Shown: positions 1 through 7,811, numbered from the stretch's first letter. The stretch is DNA of 13,423 bases from an uncultured Oscillospiraceae bacterium (GCA_910584285.1 CAJTYK010000051.1:1-13423), one strand, 5' to 3'. Notes: generated by a model from the sequence alone, not told the origin. Translations and numbers: made by a program.

Positions 1-509
1 ATGTCATAGTCGGCGGCCTGAACCAGCCGCAGCAGAATATTCTCCACATCGTCGCCCACATAGCCCGCCTCGGTGAGGGTGGTGGCGTCGGCAATGGCGA
101 AGGGCACTTTCAGGATCCGGGCCAGGGTCTGGGCAAACAGGGTCTTGCCGCAGCCGGTGGGGCCCACCATGAGAATGTTGGATTTTTGCAGCTCCACATC
201 CGCCCCGCCGCCGAAATAGATACGCTTGTAGTGGTTGTAGACCGCCACGGACAGGGCGATTTTGGCGTTGTCCTGGCCGATGATATACTCGTCCAGCACC
301 GCCACCATCTCCTGGGGGGTGGGGATCACATCGGGGATCTCCAGCGTCTCCTCCGGCCCGTCGTCATACTCCTCTCCCAGGATGTTCATGCACAGGCGGA
401 CGCACTCGTTGCAAATATAGGCCCCGGGCCCGGCGATGATCCGCTCCACCTGCTCCTGGTGCTTGCCGCAGAAGGAGCAGCGCACTGATTTGTATTCATC
501 TCTTGCCAT
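1..509 (-). CDS. clpX: ClpX, ATP-binding subunit of Clp protease (partial, 3' end outside window)
   Basis: ClpX is the AAA+ unfoldase that recognises substrates and threads them into the ClpP chamber in the cytoplasm. The visible 169 residues contain the N-terminal zinc-binding domain with Cys11, Cys14, Cys33 and Cys36 (CSFC and CNEC). The conserved DEYIIGQDNAK stretch opens the AAA+ domain, and a Walker A motif GPTGCGKT sits near residues 116-123. The frame then runs through ADATTLTEAGYVGDDVEN and off the left edge, so Walker B, sensor and ClpP-binding loop are not visible. The ATG is preceded by AAAGGAAG at a normal distance. It lies 69 bases downstream of clpP, separated by a hairpin, which is the usual clpP-clpX order. 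The identification is certain; only completeness is unknown. Confidence 0.97.
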   Translation of the reverse strand, partial: MARDEYKSVRCSFCGKHQEQVERIIAGPGAYICNECVRLCMNILGEEYDDGPEETLEIPDVIPTPQEMVAVLDEYIIGQDNAKIALSVAVYNHYKRIYFGGGADVELQKSNILMVGPTGCGKTLFAQTLARILKVPFAIADATTLTEAGYVGDDVENILLRLVQAADYD

Positions 510-537
510 GGTTCATCTTCCTTTCAGGAAAAGCGCC

Positions 538-568
538 AAAGAGCGGAGACGGGCAGCCTCCGCTCTTT
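538..568 (-). terminator. Hairpin between clpP and clpX, possible attenuator
   Basis: A perfect 11-base inverted repeat (AAAGAGCGGAG with CTCCGCTCTTT) encloses a 9-base loop just after the clpP stop codon. On the minus strand the right arm ends in TTT, then GGCGC, then TTTT, so the U-run is interrupted. It could stop a fraction of transcripts or protect the clpP 3' end rather than end the operon outright. A full terminator is less likely because clpX has no obvious promoter in the remaining 30 bases. Confidence 0.5.
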
Positions 569-578
569 GAACCGTATA

Positions 579-1160
579 TCAGCGATTGGTGATAATCTTG
601 TCGATCAGGCCGTACTCCAGCGCTTCCTGGGCGGTCATGAAATTGTCCCGCTCACAGTCGGCGGTGACCTGGGCCAGATCCCTGCCGCAGTTGTCGGCCA
701 GGATCTGGGTCACCCGCTTCTTGATGGTCTCCAGGCGCTTCAGATGGAGGGCCATGTCGGTGATCTGGCCCTGGGTGCCCGCGGAGGGCTGGTGGATCAT
801 GATCTCCGCGTTGGGAAGGGCCATACGCTTTCCCTTGGCCCCGGAGGACAGCAGGAACGCCCCCATGGACGCACCCATGCCCACGCAGATGGTGGACACA
901 TCGCACTTGATGTACTGCATGGTGTCGTAGATGGCCATCCCGTCGGGGATGGAACCACCGGGGCTGTTGATATAGAACTGGATATCCTTGTCCGGATCCT
1001 GGGCTTCCAGGTAGAGCAGCTGGGCCACCACCAAGGACGCGGTGGTGGCGTTGACCTCCTCGCCCAGGAACACGATCCGGTCGTTCAGAAGCCGGGAAAA
1101 GATGTCATAGGAGCGCTCACCCCGGCTGGTCTGTTCCACAACATAAGGTACTAAACTCAT
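579..1160 (-). CDS. clpP: ClpP, ATP-dependent Clp protease proteolytic subunit
   Basis: This is the serine peptidase of the ClpP family, which forms the double-heptamer degradation chamber used with ClpX or ClpC. The 193-residue length is normal. The catalytic triad is complete: Ser98 in GMGASMGAF, His123 in EIMIHQPSAG and Asp172 in CERDNFM. FYINSPGGS, the oxyanion-hole region, is at about residues 62-70. The N-terminus MSLVPYVVEQTSRGERSYDIFSR is typical of mature bacterial ClpP and needs little or no propeptide removal. AAAGGAGA lies 8 bases before the ATG. It is 109 bases downstream of tig and upstream of clpX, the standard tig-clpP-clpX proteostasis cluster. I saw no CtsR-type direct heptad repeats in the tig-clpP gap. 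Confidence 0.98.
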   Translation of the reverse strand: MSLVPYVVEQTSRGERSYDIFSRLLNDRIVFLGEEVNATTASLVVAQLLYLEAQDPDKDIQFYINSPGGSIPDGMAIYDTMQYIKCDVSTICVGMGASMGAFLLSSGAKGKRMALPNAEIMIHQPSAGTQGQITDMALHLKRLETIKKRVTQILADNCGRDLAQVTADCERDNFMTAQEALEYGLIDKIITNR

Positions 1161-1269
1161 GAGAATTTCTCCTTTCCGATGGGGGAATTACGAACCCCAA
1201 GTGCCAGCAGACAACAGTATACCCACCGGTGCTGGGAACTTATTCCCTTTTGCCCTCAAAAAGGCAGCT

Positions 1270-2649
1270 TCAGGCTTCCTCGGCCTCGGGCTTCCCCTTG
1301 CCCTTGGAGGCGGTCTTCTTCTTGGCGGGCTTTTCCTCTGCCCCGTCCTCGGTTTCCTCCGCCTTCTTGGCCTTCTTAGCGGGCTTCTTGGCCGCGCCCT
1401 TCACCAGCTCCAGAGCCTTGCGCATGGCCAGATCGAGCCGCAGATCCTCCACGCTCACCAGCTCTCGAACCTTATCCGTCTCCATCTTGTACTGCTCGGC
1501 CAGCTTGGCGATCTCCTCGTCCACGTCGGCGTCGGTGGCCTCAATCCCCTCGGCAGCGGCCACGGCCTCCAGGGCCAGATCGCTGCGCACGTTGCGCTCG
1601 GCGGTGGCCTTGGACTGGGCCCGCAGCTCGTCCAACGTCATGCCCATCATCTGGAGATAGTTGTCAAAGCTGATGCCCTGACTCTGAATCCGGTTGGCAT
1701 AGTCCTCCAACATCTTGTCGGCCCGGTAGTCCACCATAGCCTGTGGCACGTCGCACTCCAGCTTTTCAATGAGGGCGTCGATGATGGCGGCCTCAAAGTC
1801 CCGATCGGCCTGCTCCTGGCGGCGAACCTTCAGCTTCTCGCCCAGATCCTTCTTGAATTCGTCCAGGGTGTCAAACTCGGACACGTCCTTGGCGAACTCG
1901 TCGTCCACCTCGGGCTCCTGCTTCTCCTTCACCTCATGAACCTTGACCTTAAACACCACGTCGGCGCCGGCCAGCTCAGGGGCGTAGTTCTCCGGGAAGG
2001 TGATGTCCAAATCCTTCTCGTCCCCCGCCTTCATGCCGACGACCTGCTCCTCAAAGCCGGGCACAAAGGAACCGGAGCCCAGCTCCAGGCTGTAGTTTTC
2101 CCCTTTGCCGCCCTGGAAGGGCACGCCGTCCTTAAAGCCCTCGAAGTCGATGACAGCGGTGTCACCCTTCTTGGCCTTTCGATCCACGCTCACCAGGCGG
2201 GACGCCCGGTCAATGTACGGCTTCAGCTCCGCCTTGATGTCGGCGGCGGACACCTTCACATCCGCCTTGCCCACAGGCAGGCCCTTGTAATCCTTGATAG
2301 AGGCTTCGGGCTTGACGGTAACAGTAGCCTTAAAGGTAAAGCCGCCGGCGCTCACGTCCAGCACTTCCAGCTGAGGATAGGCCACGGGCTTCAAGCCGGT
2401 CTCCTTCAACGCGGCCTCGTAGGCGTCGGGATAGGCCAGAGAAATGGCGTCCTCAAAGAAAATCTCGGCGCCGTACATCTTCTCCACCATCTTCCGGGGG
2501 GCCTTGCCCTTCCGGAAGCCGGGGACGTTGATGCGGTTCTTCTGGCGGTTGTAGACCTTGTCGATGGCGGCCTGGAACTGGTCGGCCTCCACCTCGATCA
2601 CCAACTCATAGGCGCTGTTTTCTTTTTTCTCGTTGCTCTTGATGTTCAT
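1270..2649 (-). CDS. tig: Trigger factor, ribosome-associated chaperone and peptidyl-prolyl isomerase
   Basis: Trigger factor binds nascent chains at the ribosome exit tunnel. The 459-residue protein has the N-terminal ribosome-binding domain with the signature GFRKGKAP at residues 44-51. An FKBP-type PPIase domain runs from about 160 to 242 (GDTAVIDFEG to FKVKVHEVKE), and a helical C-terminal chaperone domain follows. The last 40 or so residues form a low-complexity tail of Lys, Ala, Glu and Pro. The frame stays open 20 codons further upstream. I chose the internal ATG because GGAGGAG lies 5 bases before it and the next residues (MNIKSNEKKENSAYELVIEVEA) match the family start, whereas the upstream codons overlap the promoter leader. 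It heads tig-clpP-clpX and has its own promoter. Confidence 0.96.
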   Translation of the reverse strand: MNIKSNEKKENSAYELVIEVEADQFQAAIDKVYNRQKNRINVPGFRKGKAPRKMVEKMYGAEIFFEDAISLAYPDAYEAALKETGLKPVAYPQLEVLDVSAGGFTFKATVTVKPEASIKDYKGLPVGKADVKVSAADIKAELKPYIDRASRLVSVDRKAKKGDTAVIDFEGFKDGVPFQGGKGENYSLELGSGSFVPGFEEQVVGMKAGDEKDLDITFPENYAPELAGADVVFKVKVHEVKEKQEPEVDDEFAKDVSEFDTLDEFKKDLGEKLKVRRQEQADRDFEAAIIDALIEKLECDVPQAMVDYRADKMLEDYANRIQSQGISFDNYLQMMGMTLDELRAQSKATAERNVRSDLALEAVAAAEGIEATDADVDEEIAKLAEQYKMETDKVRELVSVEDLRLDLAMRKALELVKGAAKKPAKKAKKAEETEDGAEEKPAKKKTASKGKGKPEAEEA

Positions 2650-2712
2650 GGTTGCTCCTCCAAGCTCGGCCCCTGATAAGCTCCCGGGCCTTCTTTCTAA
2701 ATAATCCAACCT

Positions 2713-2741
2713 ATTCTATCAGATAGGCGCGGAGATTTCCA
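2713..2741 (-). promoter_or_regulatory. Sigma-A-type promoter of tig
   Basis: On the minus strand the -35 element TGGAAA (2736-2741) is separated by exactly 17 bases from the -10 element TAGAAT (2713-2718). The -10 is preceded by TGA, giving an extended -10. Transcription would begin near 2706, leaving a leader of about 57 bases before the tig ATG. It lies just after the metallophosphoesterase stop codon. I see no terminator between them, so read-through from the upstream operon is also possible. Confidence 0.6.
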
Positions 2742-2753
2742 CTGTTTTTTTGC

Positions 2754-3443
2754 TCAATCTAAAATTTTTTTCGGACGGAACCCGACAAAGTCCGCCGACA
2801 CCAGCCGGTAGTCCACAGTCCCCTGTACGCCCTCGATGGCCAGCCGGTGGCTGGCCCCGTGAAGGTGGCCGTAGCAGCAGATCCGAACGCCGTACCGCTC
2901 CAGCAGATCCAGGATCTCCTGACAGCGGTAGCCCCGGTACAGGGGCGGGTAGTGGAGAAAGCACAGCTTCTCCCGCTCCCCCGCCGCCCTCAGCGACGCC
3001 TCCAGTCGGATGAGCTCCCGATTGAACACCTTTTCCCAGTGAGGCGTGCCGTTTTCCTCGAAAAACCAGCCCCGGGTGCCGCACAGGGCCGTGTCGCCGT
3101 AAAAGGCGCAGTTGTTGTGAAGAATGTGGAGCCGAGTGAGGCCGTTAGCCTGAAAAAAGGCGTTCATCTTGGAGGCGGTGGTCCACCAGTAGTCGTGATT
3201 GCCCTTCAACAGCCACTTCTCTCCAGGTAGCTCATGGTTCAGGAAGGCGAAATCGTCCTTGGCCTCCTCCAGGCTCATCCCCCAGGACAGGTCGCCGCAC
3301 AGCACCACGGTGTCGCTGTCCTCCACTGGGGCGAAGCCCTGCCGCAGCTTGTCCACATAGCCCTCCCACCCCCCGCCGAACACGTCCATAGGCTTGTCCG
3401 AGCGCAGGGACAGGTGGGTGTCGCCGATGGCGTAAAGTGCCAT
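2754..3443 (-). CDS. Calcineurin-like metallophosphoesterase (COG1768-type)
   Basis: This 229-residue cytoplasmic protein has the full set of calcineurin-like phosphoesterase motifs: GDTH (Asp8, His10), GDLSWG (Asp51), GNHDYWW (Asn82, His83), His164 in FLHYPP, and GHLHG at 192-196. These should bind two divalent metals and hydrolyse a phosphoester. The natural substrate cannot be told from sequence. The tryptophan-rich stretches after GNHD and in RGWFFEENG recall the predicted phosphohydrolases grouped as COG1768. There is no signal peptide or membrane segment. The ATG follows the thrC stop by 11 bases, with GAGGTGAGGGG as ribosome binding site overlapping the gap, so it is the last gene of the rbgA-to-thrC operon. 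Confidence 0.9.
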   Translation of the reverse strand: MALYAIGDTHLSLRSDKPMDVFGGGWEGYVDKLRQGFAPVEDSDTVVLCGDLSWGMSLEEAKDDFAFLNHELPGEKWLLKGNHDYWWTTASKMNAFFQANGLTRLHILHNNCAFYGDTALCGTRGWFFEENGTPHWEKVFNRELIRLEASLRAAGEREKLCFLHYPPLYRGYRCQEILDLLERYGVRICCYGHLHGASHRLAIEGVQGTVDYRLVSADFVGFRPKKILD

Positions 3444-3454
3444 CCCCTCACCTC

Positions 3455-4942
3455 TTATTTCAGAAAGTCCAGCACACAGTCCATCATGCCGGCGGGCTCA
3501 ATGGAGCCGCTAAACCGGCGCTGCTTGTTCTTCAGCCGGGCCAGGGGCATGGGGACGGGCACGCCGGTATGCTGGCTGAGCTGATCCAGGATCTCCACCC
3601 CGGGCTTATGCTCCTTTACCCCCAGGGCGGTGAGCACGCTGGAGCAGAACTTGAAGGGGCTGGCGGTGGACACCACCACGGTGGGAGTGTCATCCCCCGT
3701 CTCCGCCCGGTACTCGTCCAGCACATGGAAGGCCACAGCGGTGTGGGGGTCGATGAGATATTCCAATTCCTTCCACATCAGCCCAATCATGGCCAGCGTC
3801 TGACTGTCGTCGCAGTATCCGGCGCTGAACAGGCGCTTAAGCTTGGTGCGGATGGAGCTGTCCACTCGGTAGCTGCCGTACTCCGCCAGCTGGGCCATAT
3901 ACTCCCGCACCTGCTTGTCATTCCGGCCGGACAGTTCAAACAGCATCCGCTCCAGGTTGCTGGAGATCAGAATGTCCATGGAGGGAGACGTGGTATTGTA
4001 GAACGTGCGGTTGCGGTCATAGGCTCCGGTGTTGATGAAATCGGTGAGCACGTTATTCTGGTTGGAGGCACAGATCAACCGGTTGATGGGTATGCCCATC
4101 TCCTTGGCATAGTAGGCCGCCAGAATGTTGCCGAAGTTGCCGGTGGGGACGCATACGTTGATCTGCTCTCCCTTGGTGATCGCGCCGCTCTTAAGCAGGT
4201 CGCAGTAGGCAGAGGCGTAATAGACGATCTGCGGCAGCACCCGGCCCCAGTTGATGGAGTTGGCGGAGGACAGAAAATAGCCCCGCTCCGCCAGCGTGCC
4301 GGCCAGCTCCTTGCTGGAAAAGAGCCGCTTCACCCCGGTCTGAGCATCGTCGAAGTTGCCCGCCACCGCGGAAACTCCCACGTTGCCCCCCTCCTGGGTG
4401 ACCATTTGAAGCTCCTGGATGTCGGACACGCCGTCCTTGGGATAAAACACCAGGATTTTTGTTTTATCCACGTTGCGGAAGCCCTCCAGGGCGGCCTTAC
4501 CTGTGTCGCCGGAAGTGGCCACCAAAATGCACACCGTCTTGTTCTCGTCGTTTTTCTCCAGCGACGCGGTGAGCAGATGGGGCAGCATCTGCAGGGCCAT
4601 ATCCTTAAAAGCGCAGGTGGGCCCGTGCCACAGCTCCAGGCAATAGGTGCTGTCGTCCAGCTTCCGCACCGGGGCCACGTCCTCCGCATCGAACTTGCCC
4701 CCACCATAGGCTTCGTTGGCATAGGTAGCCAGCTCAGAGGCGGCAAAGCCCTCCAAAAAGCTGTTCATGATATAGACTACCCGCTGCTGGTAGGACATCT
4801 CCTTCATGGTCTCCACCGCCGAGGAAGGCAGGCGTGGCAGCACCGCCGGGGTCAGCAGCCCTCCGTCCGGAGCCAGCCCCTGGGCGATGGCCTGGGGCGC
4901 GTTCATCCGCAGGTCTCTATTTCTCGTGCTCAGATAATTCAT
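3455..4942 (-). CDS. thrC: Threonine synthase
   Basis: This PLP enzyme converts O-phosphohomoserine to threonine and phosphate, the last step of threonine biosynthesis. The 495 residues fit the longer threonine synthase class. The Schiff-base lysine is Lys113 in HGPTCAFKDMALQ. ATSGDTGKAA (142-151) and the phosphate-binding loop PTGNFGN (266-272) are both present, and the N-terminus MNYLSTRN resembles the usual start. The ATG overlaps the stop codon of the upstream dipeptidase in ATGA, and only a weak purine stretch (GAGACAAAG) precedes it. Translation is therefore probably coupled to the dipeptidase. No other threonine or homoserine gene is nearby. I see no T-box or threonine leader, consistent with expression as a passenger of the rbgA operon. 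Confidence 0.96.
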   Translation of the reverse strand: MNYLSTRNRDLRMNAPQAIAQGLAPDGGLLTPAVLPRLPSSAVETMKEMSYQQRVVYIMNSFLEGFAASELATYANEAYGGGKFDAEDVAPVRKLDDSTYCLELWHGPTCAFKDMALQMLPHLLTASLEKNDENKTVCILVATSGDTGKAALEGFRNVDKTKILVFYPKDGVSDIQELQMVTQEGGNVGVSAVAGNFDDAQTGVKRLFSSKELAGTLAERGYFLSSANSINWGRVLPQIVYYASAYCDLLKSGAITKGEQINVCVPTGNFGNILAAYYAKEMGIPINRLICASNQNNVLTDFINTGAYDRNRTFYNTTSPSMDILISSNLERMLFELSGRNDKQVREYMAQLAEYGSYRVDSSIRTKLKRLFSAGYCDDSQTLAMIGLMWKELEYLIDPHTAVAFHVLDEYRAETGDDTPTVVVSTASPFKFCSSVLTALGVKEHKPGVEILDQLSQHTGVPVPMPLARLKNKQRRFSGSIEPAGMMDCVLDFLK

Positions 4943-5883
4943 CTTTGTCTCACTACTCTCATTAAATTGTTATAAAACAGGTCGCGCACGACTGTTTCAT
5001 GATAACCATGACAAAGCAAATACTCGTAAAAATCCCCCAGCCGGTCGATGGACGGCAGGGCGGCGATGGTGTCGCAGCCGTCCCAGTCGCCCCCCAGGGC
5101 CACATTGGACGCGCCGCCCAGGCTCAGGATGTGATCCAGGTGGGCCCGAAGGGCGGCCAGATCCCGGGTTCTGCCCACGAACTCCTCATAAAAATTGAGT
5201 CCGATCACACCTTGATTTTTTATTATCGCATTTATTTGTCCATCCGTCAAGTTCCTTGTGTGATCCCACACAGATTTTACGTTGGAGTGGCTGGCGAGGA
5301 TGGGCCTACGGGCCAGCTCCGCCACGTCCCAGAACCCGGCCTCCGACAGATGGGATACATCCACCAGGATATGCAAGTCCTCCATCTTTTCCACAAACTG
5401 CCGCCCCAGCGGGGACAGCCCCCGTTCCGGCTCGTCACAATGGGAACCAGACAGGGCGTTGGCGTGGTTCCAGGTCAGGTTGATGGCCACCACGCCCTCC
5501 GCTGCGGCCTCCTCCAGACGGGCCGGGTCGCAGCCCAGCAGCTCCGCCCCCTCCACAGAGAGGAAGGCCGCAGCCTTCCCCTGTCGGTGGGCGCATTCCA
5601 CCTCCCGGGCGGTGCGGCACTGGACGATTTTCCCCGCGTTACGGGCCATTTGATCCTGAAAGCAGCGCAGGAGGGCAAAATACGCTCGTTCCACCGAATC
5701 TCCCCCTGCCGGATAGCCGGTATAGCCATCCGCCGTCCACAGGGCGAAAAACTGGCAGTACCGCGCAAAACCGGCCGTCTGCTCCAGAGAGATCATCCCG
5801 GTATTGCGATCCAAGCCCTCATAGTCCCGCCAGCAGCGGGAAATGGTATCGCAGTGGGCGTCAAACACACAGATCCGCTTCAT
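4939..5883 (-). CDS. Membrane dipeptidase family (peptidase M19) protein
   Basis: This 314-residue zinc dipeptidase-like protein has a TIM-barrel amidohydrolase fold. The expected metal ligands are visible: His10 and Asp12 in DAHCDT, Glu111 in SVEGAE, His178 in VDVSHLSE and His199 in ASHSN. LTWNHANALSG (136-146), RNLTDGQ (210-216) and GGDWDG (264-269) are also family-typical. M19 members cleave dipeptides, often with D- or dehydro-residues at the C-terminal side; the substrate here is unknown. No signal peptide is seen, so it should act in the cytoplasm. GGGAGGAG precedes the ATG by 5 bases. It begins 15 bases after yraN and overlaps thrC by 4 bases, so it belongs to the same transcript. Confidence 0.92.
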   Translation of the reverse strand: MKRICVFDAHCDTISRCWRDYEGLDRNTGMISLEQTAGFARYCQFFALWTADGYTGYPAGGDSVERAYFALLRCFQDQMARNAGKIVQCRTAREVECAHRQGKAAAFLSVEGAELLGCDPARLEEAAAEGVVAINLTWNHANALSGSHCDEPERGLSPLGRQFVEKMEDLHILVDVSHLSEAGFWDVAELARRPILASHSNVKSVWDHTRNLTDGQINAIIKNQGVIGLNFYEEFVGRTRDLAALRAHLDHILSLGGASNVALGGDWDGCDTIAALPSIDRLGDFYEYLLCHGYHETVVRDLFYNNLMRVVRQR

Positions 5884-5898
5884 AGGCGCTCCTCCCTG

Positions 5899-6270
5899 CT
5901 AAAACGCGTTCTCAATGTAGTATATGTCCGGCCTCTCTGTGCGAACACCCTGGGGCGCGTAGACCTCCGCCACGTCAAACCGGGGTTGAAGCGCCGTGGG
6001 ATGGCTTATTAAATAGTATTCCGCGGCGGCACGCAGTTTGCGCTGCTTGGAAAGGGTTACCGCTTCACAGGCAGCGCCATAGCTTCCGTCCTTCCGCAGC
6101 TTGACCTCCACAAAGGCTAAATATCTGCCGTTCTCTGCGATCAAGTCGATCTCCCCCATGCGGCAGCGGAAATTCCGCGCCGAAATCCGCCAGCCCCGCG
6201 CTTGAAGCCACTCCGCCATTCGATCCTCGCCCCACTGTCCCAGGGTGCGGGCTCCCTCCCCGCCCCTCAC
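5899..6270 (-). CDS. yraN: YraN family (UPF0102) predicted endonuclease-like protein
   Basis: This small 123-residue protein belongs to the YraN/UPF0102 family, which has a restriction-endonuclease-like fold and no firmly established role. The core motif is present: GEDRMAEWLQARGW near residues 14-27, then GEIDLIAENGRYLAFVEVKLR. The latter contains the Glu-Asp and Glu-x-Lys pattern of PD-(D/E)xK nucleases. The start is a GTG that overlaps the rnhB stop codon in GTGA, so translation is probably coupled to rnhB. The rbgA-rnhB-yraN order is widely conserved in Firmicutes. An arginine- and alanine-rich middle follows the nuclease core, and no membrane segment is present. Confidence 0.93.
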   Translation of the reverse strand: MRGGEGARTLGQWGEDRMAEWLQARGWRISARNFRCRMGEIDLIAENGRYLAFVEVKLRKDGSYGAACEAVTLSKQRKLRAAAEYYLISHPTALQPRFDVAEVYAPQGVRTERPDIYYIENAF

Positions 6271-6872
6271 AGTTTTTTTAAAAAAGAGCGGCGGTGGATG
6301 GGACAGGGGCCGAACTCCCGCAGCAGCGCATAGTGCCGCTTGGTGGGGTAGCCCTTATGGCGCTCAAACTCATATTGAGGATACAGCGCGGCCATTTCCA
6401 CCATGTAGCGATCCCGGCTGACCTTGGCCAGAATAGACGCCGCGGCGATAGAATACGACAAGCTATCTCCCTTTATAACGAGCTGGTGCTCCAATGTGAT
6501 AGCGCATTGGCTCCCATGATCCCGGTTCCCGTCGATGAGGGCGAAGTCCGCCTTCTGTTTTAGGCTGTCGATGGCCGCCTGCATGGCCTTCATCCGGCTG
6601 TTGAGGATGTCAATCCGGTCGATCTCCTCCGGCTCTATCCAGGCCACCGCCCAGCTCAAAGCCTGCTCCTGAATCTGGTCAAACAGGATCTCCCGCCGGC
6701 GCTCGGTCACCTGTTTGGAATCGTTGAGCCAGGGCAGCTCCAGCCCATCCGGGAGGATGACCGCCGCCGCGTACACTCGCCCCGCCAGGGGCCCGGCCCC
6801 GGCCTCGTCACAGCCGCACACCGCAAGAAAACCTCGCTTGGCGGCCGTCCGCTCATAGTCCCAGCCCGGCAT
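6267..6872 (-). CDS. rnhB: Ribonuclease HII
   Basis: RNase HII cleaves RNA in RNA-DNA hybrids and nicks at single ribonucleotides in DNA. The 201-residue length is standard. Catalytic acids are Asp22 and Glu23 in GCDEAG, Asp114 in FALIDGN, and Asp136 in VIKGDSLSYS, followed by SIAAASILAKVSRDRYM. NDSKQVTERRRE and HKGYPTKRHY are also family-typical. An oddity is the motif after the first acids: it reads DEAGAGPLAG where most family members have DEAGRGPLAG, so the GRG motif lacks its arginine (Ala26). The codon is an unambiguous GCC. GGGGGGAG precedes the ATG by 5 bases. It starts 17 bases after rbgA and overlaps yraN by 4 bases. Confidence 0.96.
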   Translation of the reverse strand: MPGWDYERTAAKRGFLAVCGCDEAGAGPLAGRVYAAAVILPDGLELPWLNDSKQVTERRREILFDQIQEQALSWAVAWIEPEEIDRIDILNSRMKAMQAAIDSLKQKADFALIDGNRDHGSQCAITLEHQLVIKGDSLSYSIAAASILAKVSRDRYMVEMAALYPQYEFERHKGYPTKRHYALLREFGPCPIHRRSFLKKL

Positions 6873-6889
6873 TGTCTCTCCCCCCTCAG

Positions 6890-7753
6890 TTACAGCTTTA
6901 TTTCTTCGGGCGCTTCCAGTGTAAAGCGTCCCAGCTTGCCGCTTCGGAACTCATCCAGCAGCAGCTTCGCCATCCGCTCTGTGTCCATCTCGCCGCCCGA
7001 GATCCGCATTCCACGCTTCCGGGCGCAGTCCTCCAGCAGCTCCCAGCCCTGCCTGCCGTCCAGCTCCGTCAGCTTATACCGATCCTGTATGGCCTGGGGA
7101 TAGCGTTCCCGCAGCAGCTCCAGCAGGGCGCAGGCCAGCCCCTCCAAATCCGTCACCTCGTCCTTCACCGCACCGGTAAAGGCCAGGTGAAGCCCAATGG
7201 TCTCGTCCTCAAACTTGGGCCAGAGGATGCCAGGGGTATCCAGCAGCTCCAGGCCGCTGTCTACGCTGACCCACTGCTTGCCCCGGGTGACGCCCGGCCG
7301 ATCCCCTGTTTTGGCGGATTTGCGCTTGGCTACCTTATTGATAAAGGTAGACTTGCCCACATTGGGCACCCCCACCACCATGGCCCGGATGGGACGGCCC
7401 ACCTGTCCCCGTTCCTTCCATTTGGCCATCTGCTCCTTCAGCGCGTTCCGGGCCAGCGCCGCCATCTGCCCTACCCCGGTTCCCGCCCGGGAGTCCACCG
7501 CCGCGGTCGGGATCTTTCTGGTCTTATTAAAATAGTCGGCCCAGACCCGGTTCATCTGGGGATCCGCCTGATCCGCCCGGTTCAGCATGATGATCCGGGG
7601 CTTGTCCCCGCAAATAGCGTCAATGTCCGGATTCCGGCTGGAGATGGGAATCCGGGCGTCCACAAGCTCCACCACGATGTCCACGTGCTTCAGGTCGGCC
7701 TCCATCTGCCGCCGGGTTTTGGTCATGTGTCCCGGATACCATTGAATATTCAC
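6890..7753 (-). CDS. rbgA: Ribosome biogenesis GTPase RbgA (YlqF)
   Basis: RbgA is a circularly permuted GTPase needed for late assembly of the 50S subunit. The 287-residue protein opens with the typical MNIQWYPGHM. The G motifs appear in permuted order: G4-like LNRAD (57-61) and G5 region DSRAGTG come first. G1 GVPNVGKS (128-135), G2 RPGVTRG (152-158) and G3 DTPG (172-175) follow. A C-terminal helical domain carries the RNA-binding region. G4 has Asn-Arg-x-Asp rather than Asn-Lys-x-Asp. The start is GTG, 7 bases after AAGGAGG. It follows the rplS terminator and I found no separate promoter, so expression may depend on read-through from rplS. The lepB gene often found between rplS and rbgA is absent. 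Confidence 0.97.
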   Translation of the reverse strand: MNIQWYPGHMTKTRRQMEADLKHVDIVVELVDARIPISSRNPDIDAICGDKPRIIMLNRADQADPQMNRVWADYFNKTRKIPTAAVDSRAGTGVGQMAALARNALKEQMAKWKERGQVGRPIRAMVVGVPNVGKSTFINKVAKRKSAKTGDRPGVTRGKQWVSVDSGLELLDTPGILWPKFEDETIGLHLAFTGAVKDEVTDLEGLACALLELLRERYPQAIQDRYKLTELDGRQGWELLEDCARKRGMRISGGEMDTERMAKLLLDEFRSGKLGRFTLEAPEEIKL

Positions 7754-7811
7754 AGGTGCGCCTCCTTATCAAACTGCTGCTCCGCAGGGAGTGCCGGACG
7801 CTCTTTCTCCG

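Noticed and set aside
1216..1247. Possible promoter (TATACT) and small hairpin (GGGAA-CTTA-TTCCC) between tig and clpP
   Set aside because: The -10 is good but no acceptable -35 lies at 16-18 bases. The hairpin has only 5 pairs and no proper U-run, so neither a promoter nor a terminator is supported.
1161..1269. CtsR-type operator before clpP
   Set aside because: I looked for the tandem GGTCAAA-like heptads known from other Firmicutes and did not find them in the gap.
1159..2676. Long plus-strand open frame of about 505 codons opposite tig
   Set aside because: It is an antisense shadow caused by high GC and biased codon use of tig. Its translation is Leu/Gly/His-rich with no recognisable domain, while the minus strand encodes a clear trigger factor.
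2719..3084. Minus-strand open frame running past the metallophosphoesterase stop codon
   Set aside because: It overlaps the metallophosphoesterase in another frame, is Gly/Pro/Arg-rich and has no ribosome binding site or motif.
3437..4975. Long plus-strand open frame of about 512 codons opposite thrC
   Set aside because: Antisense shadow of thrC. It has no ribosome binding site or family motif and the opposite strand is unambiguous.
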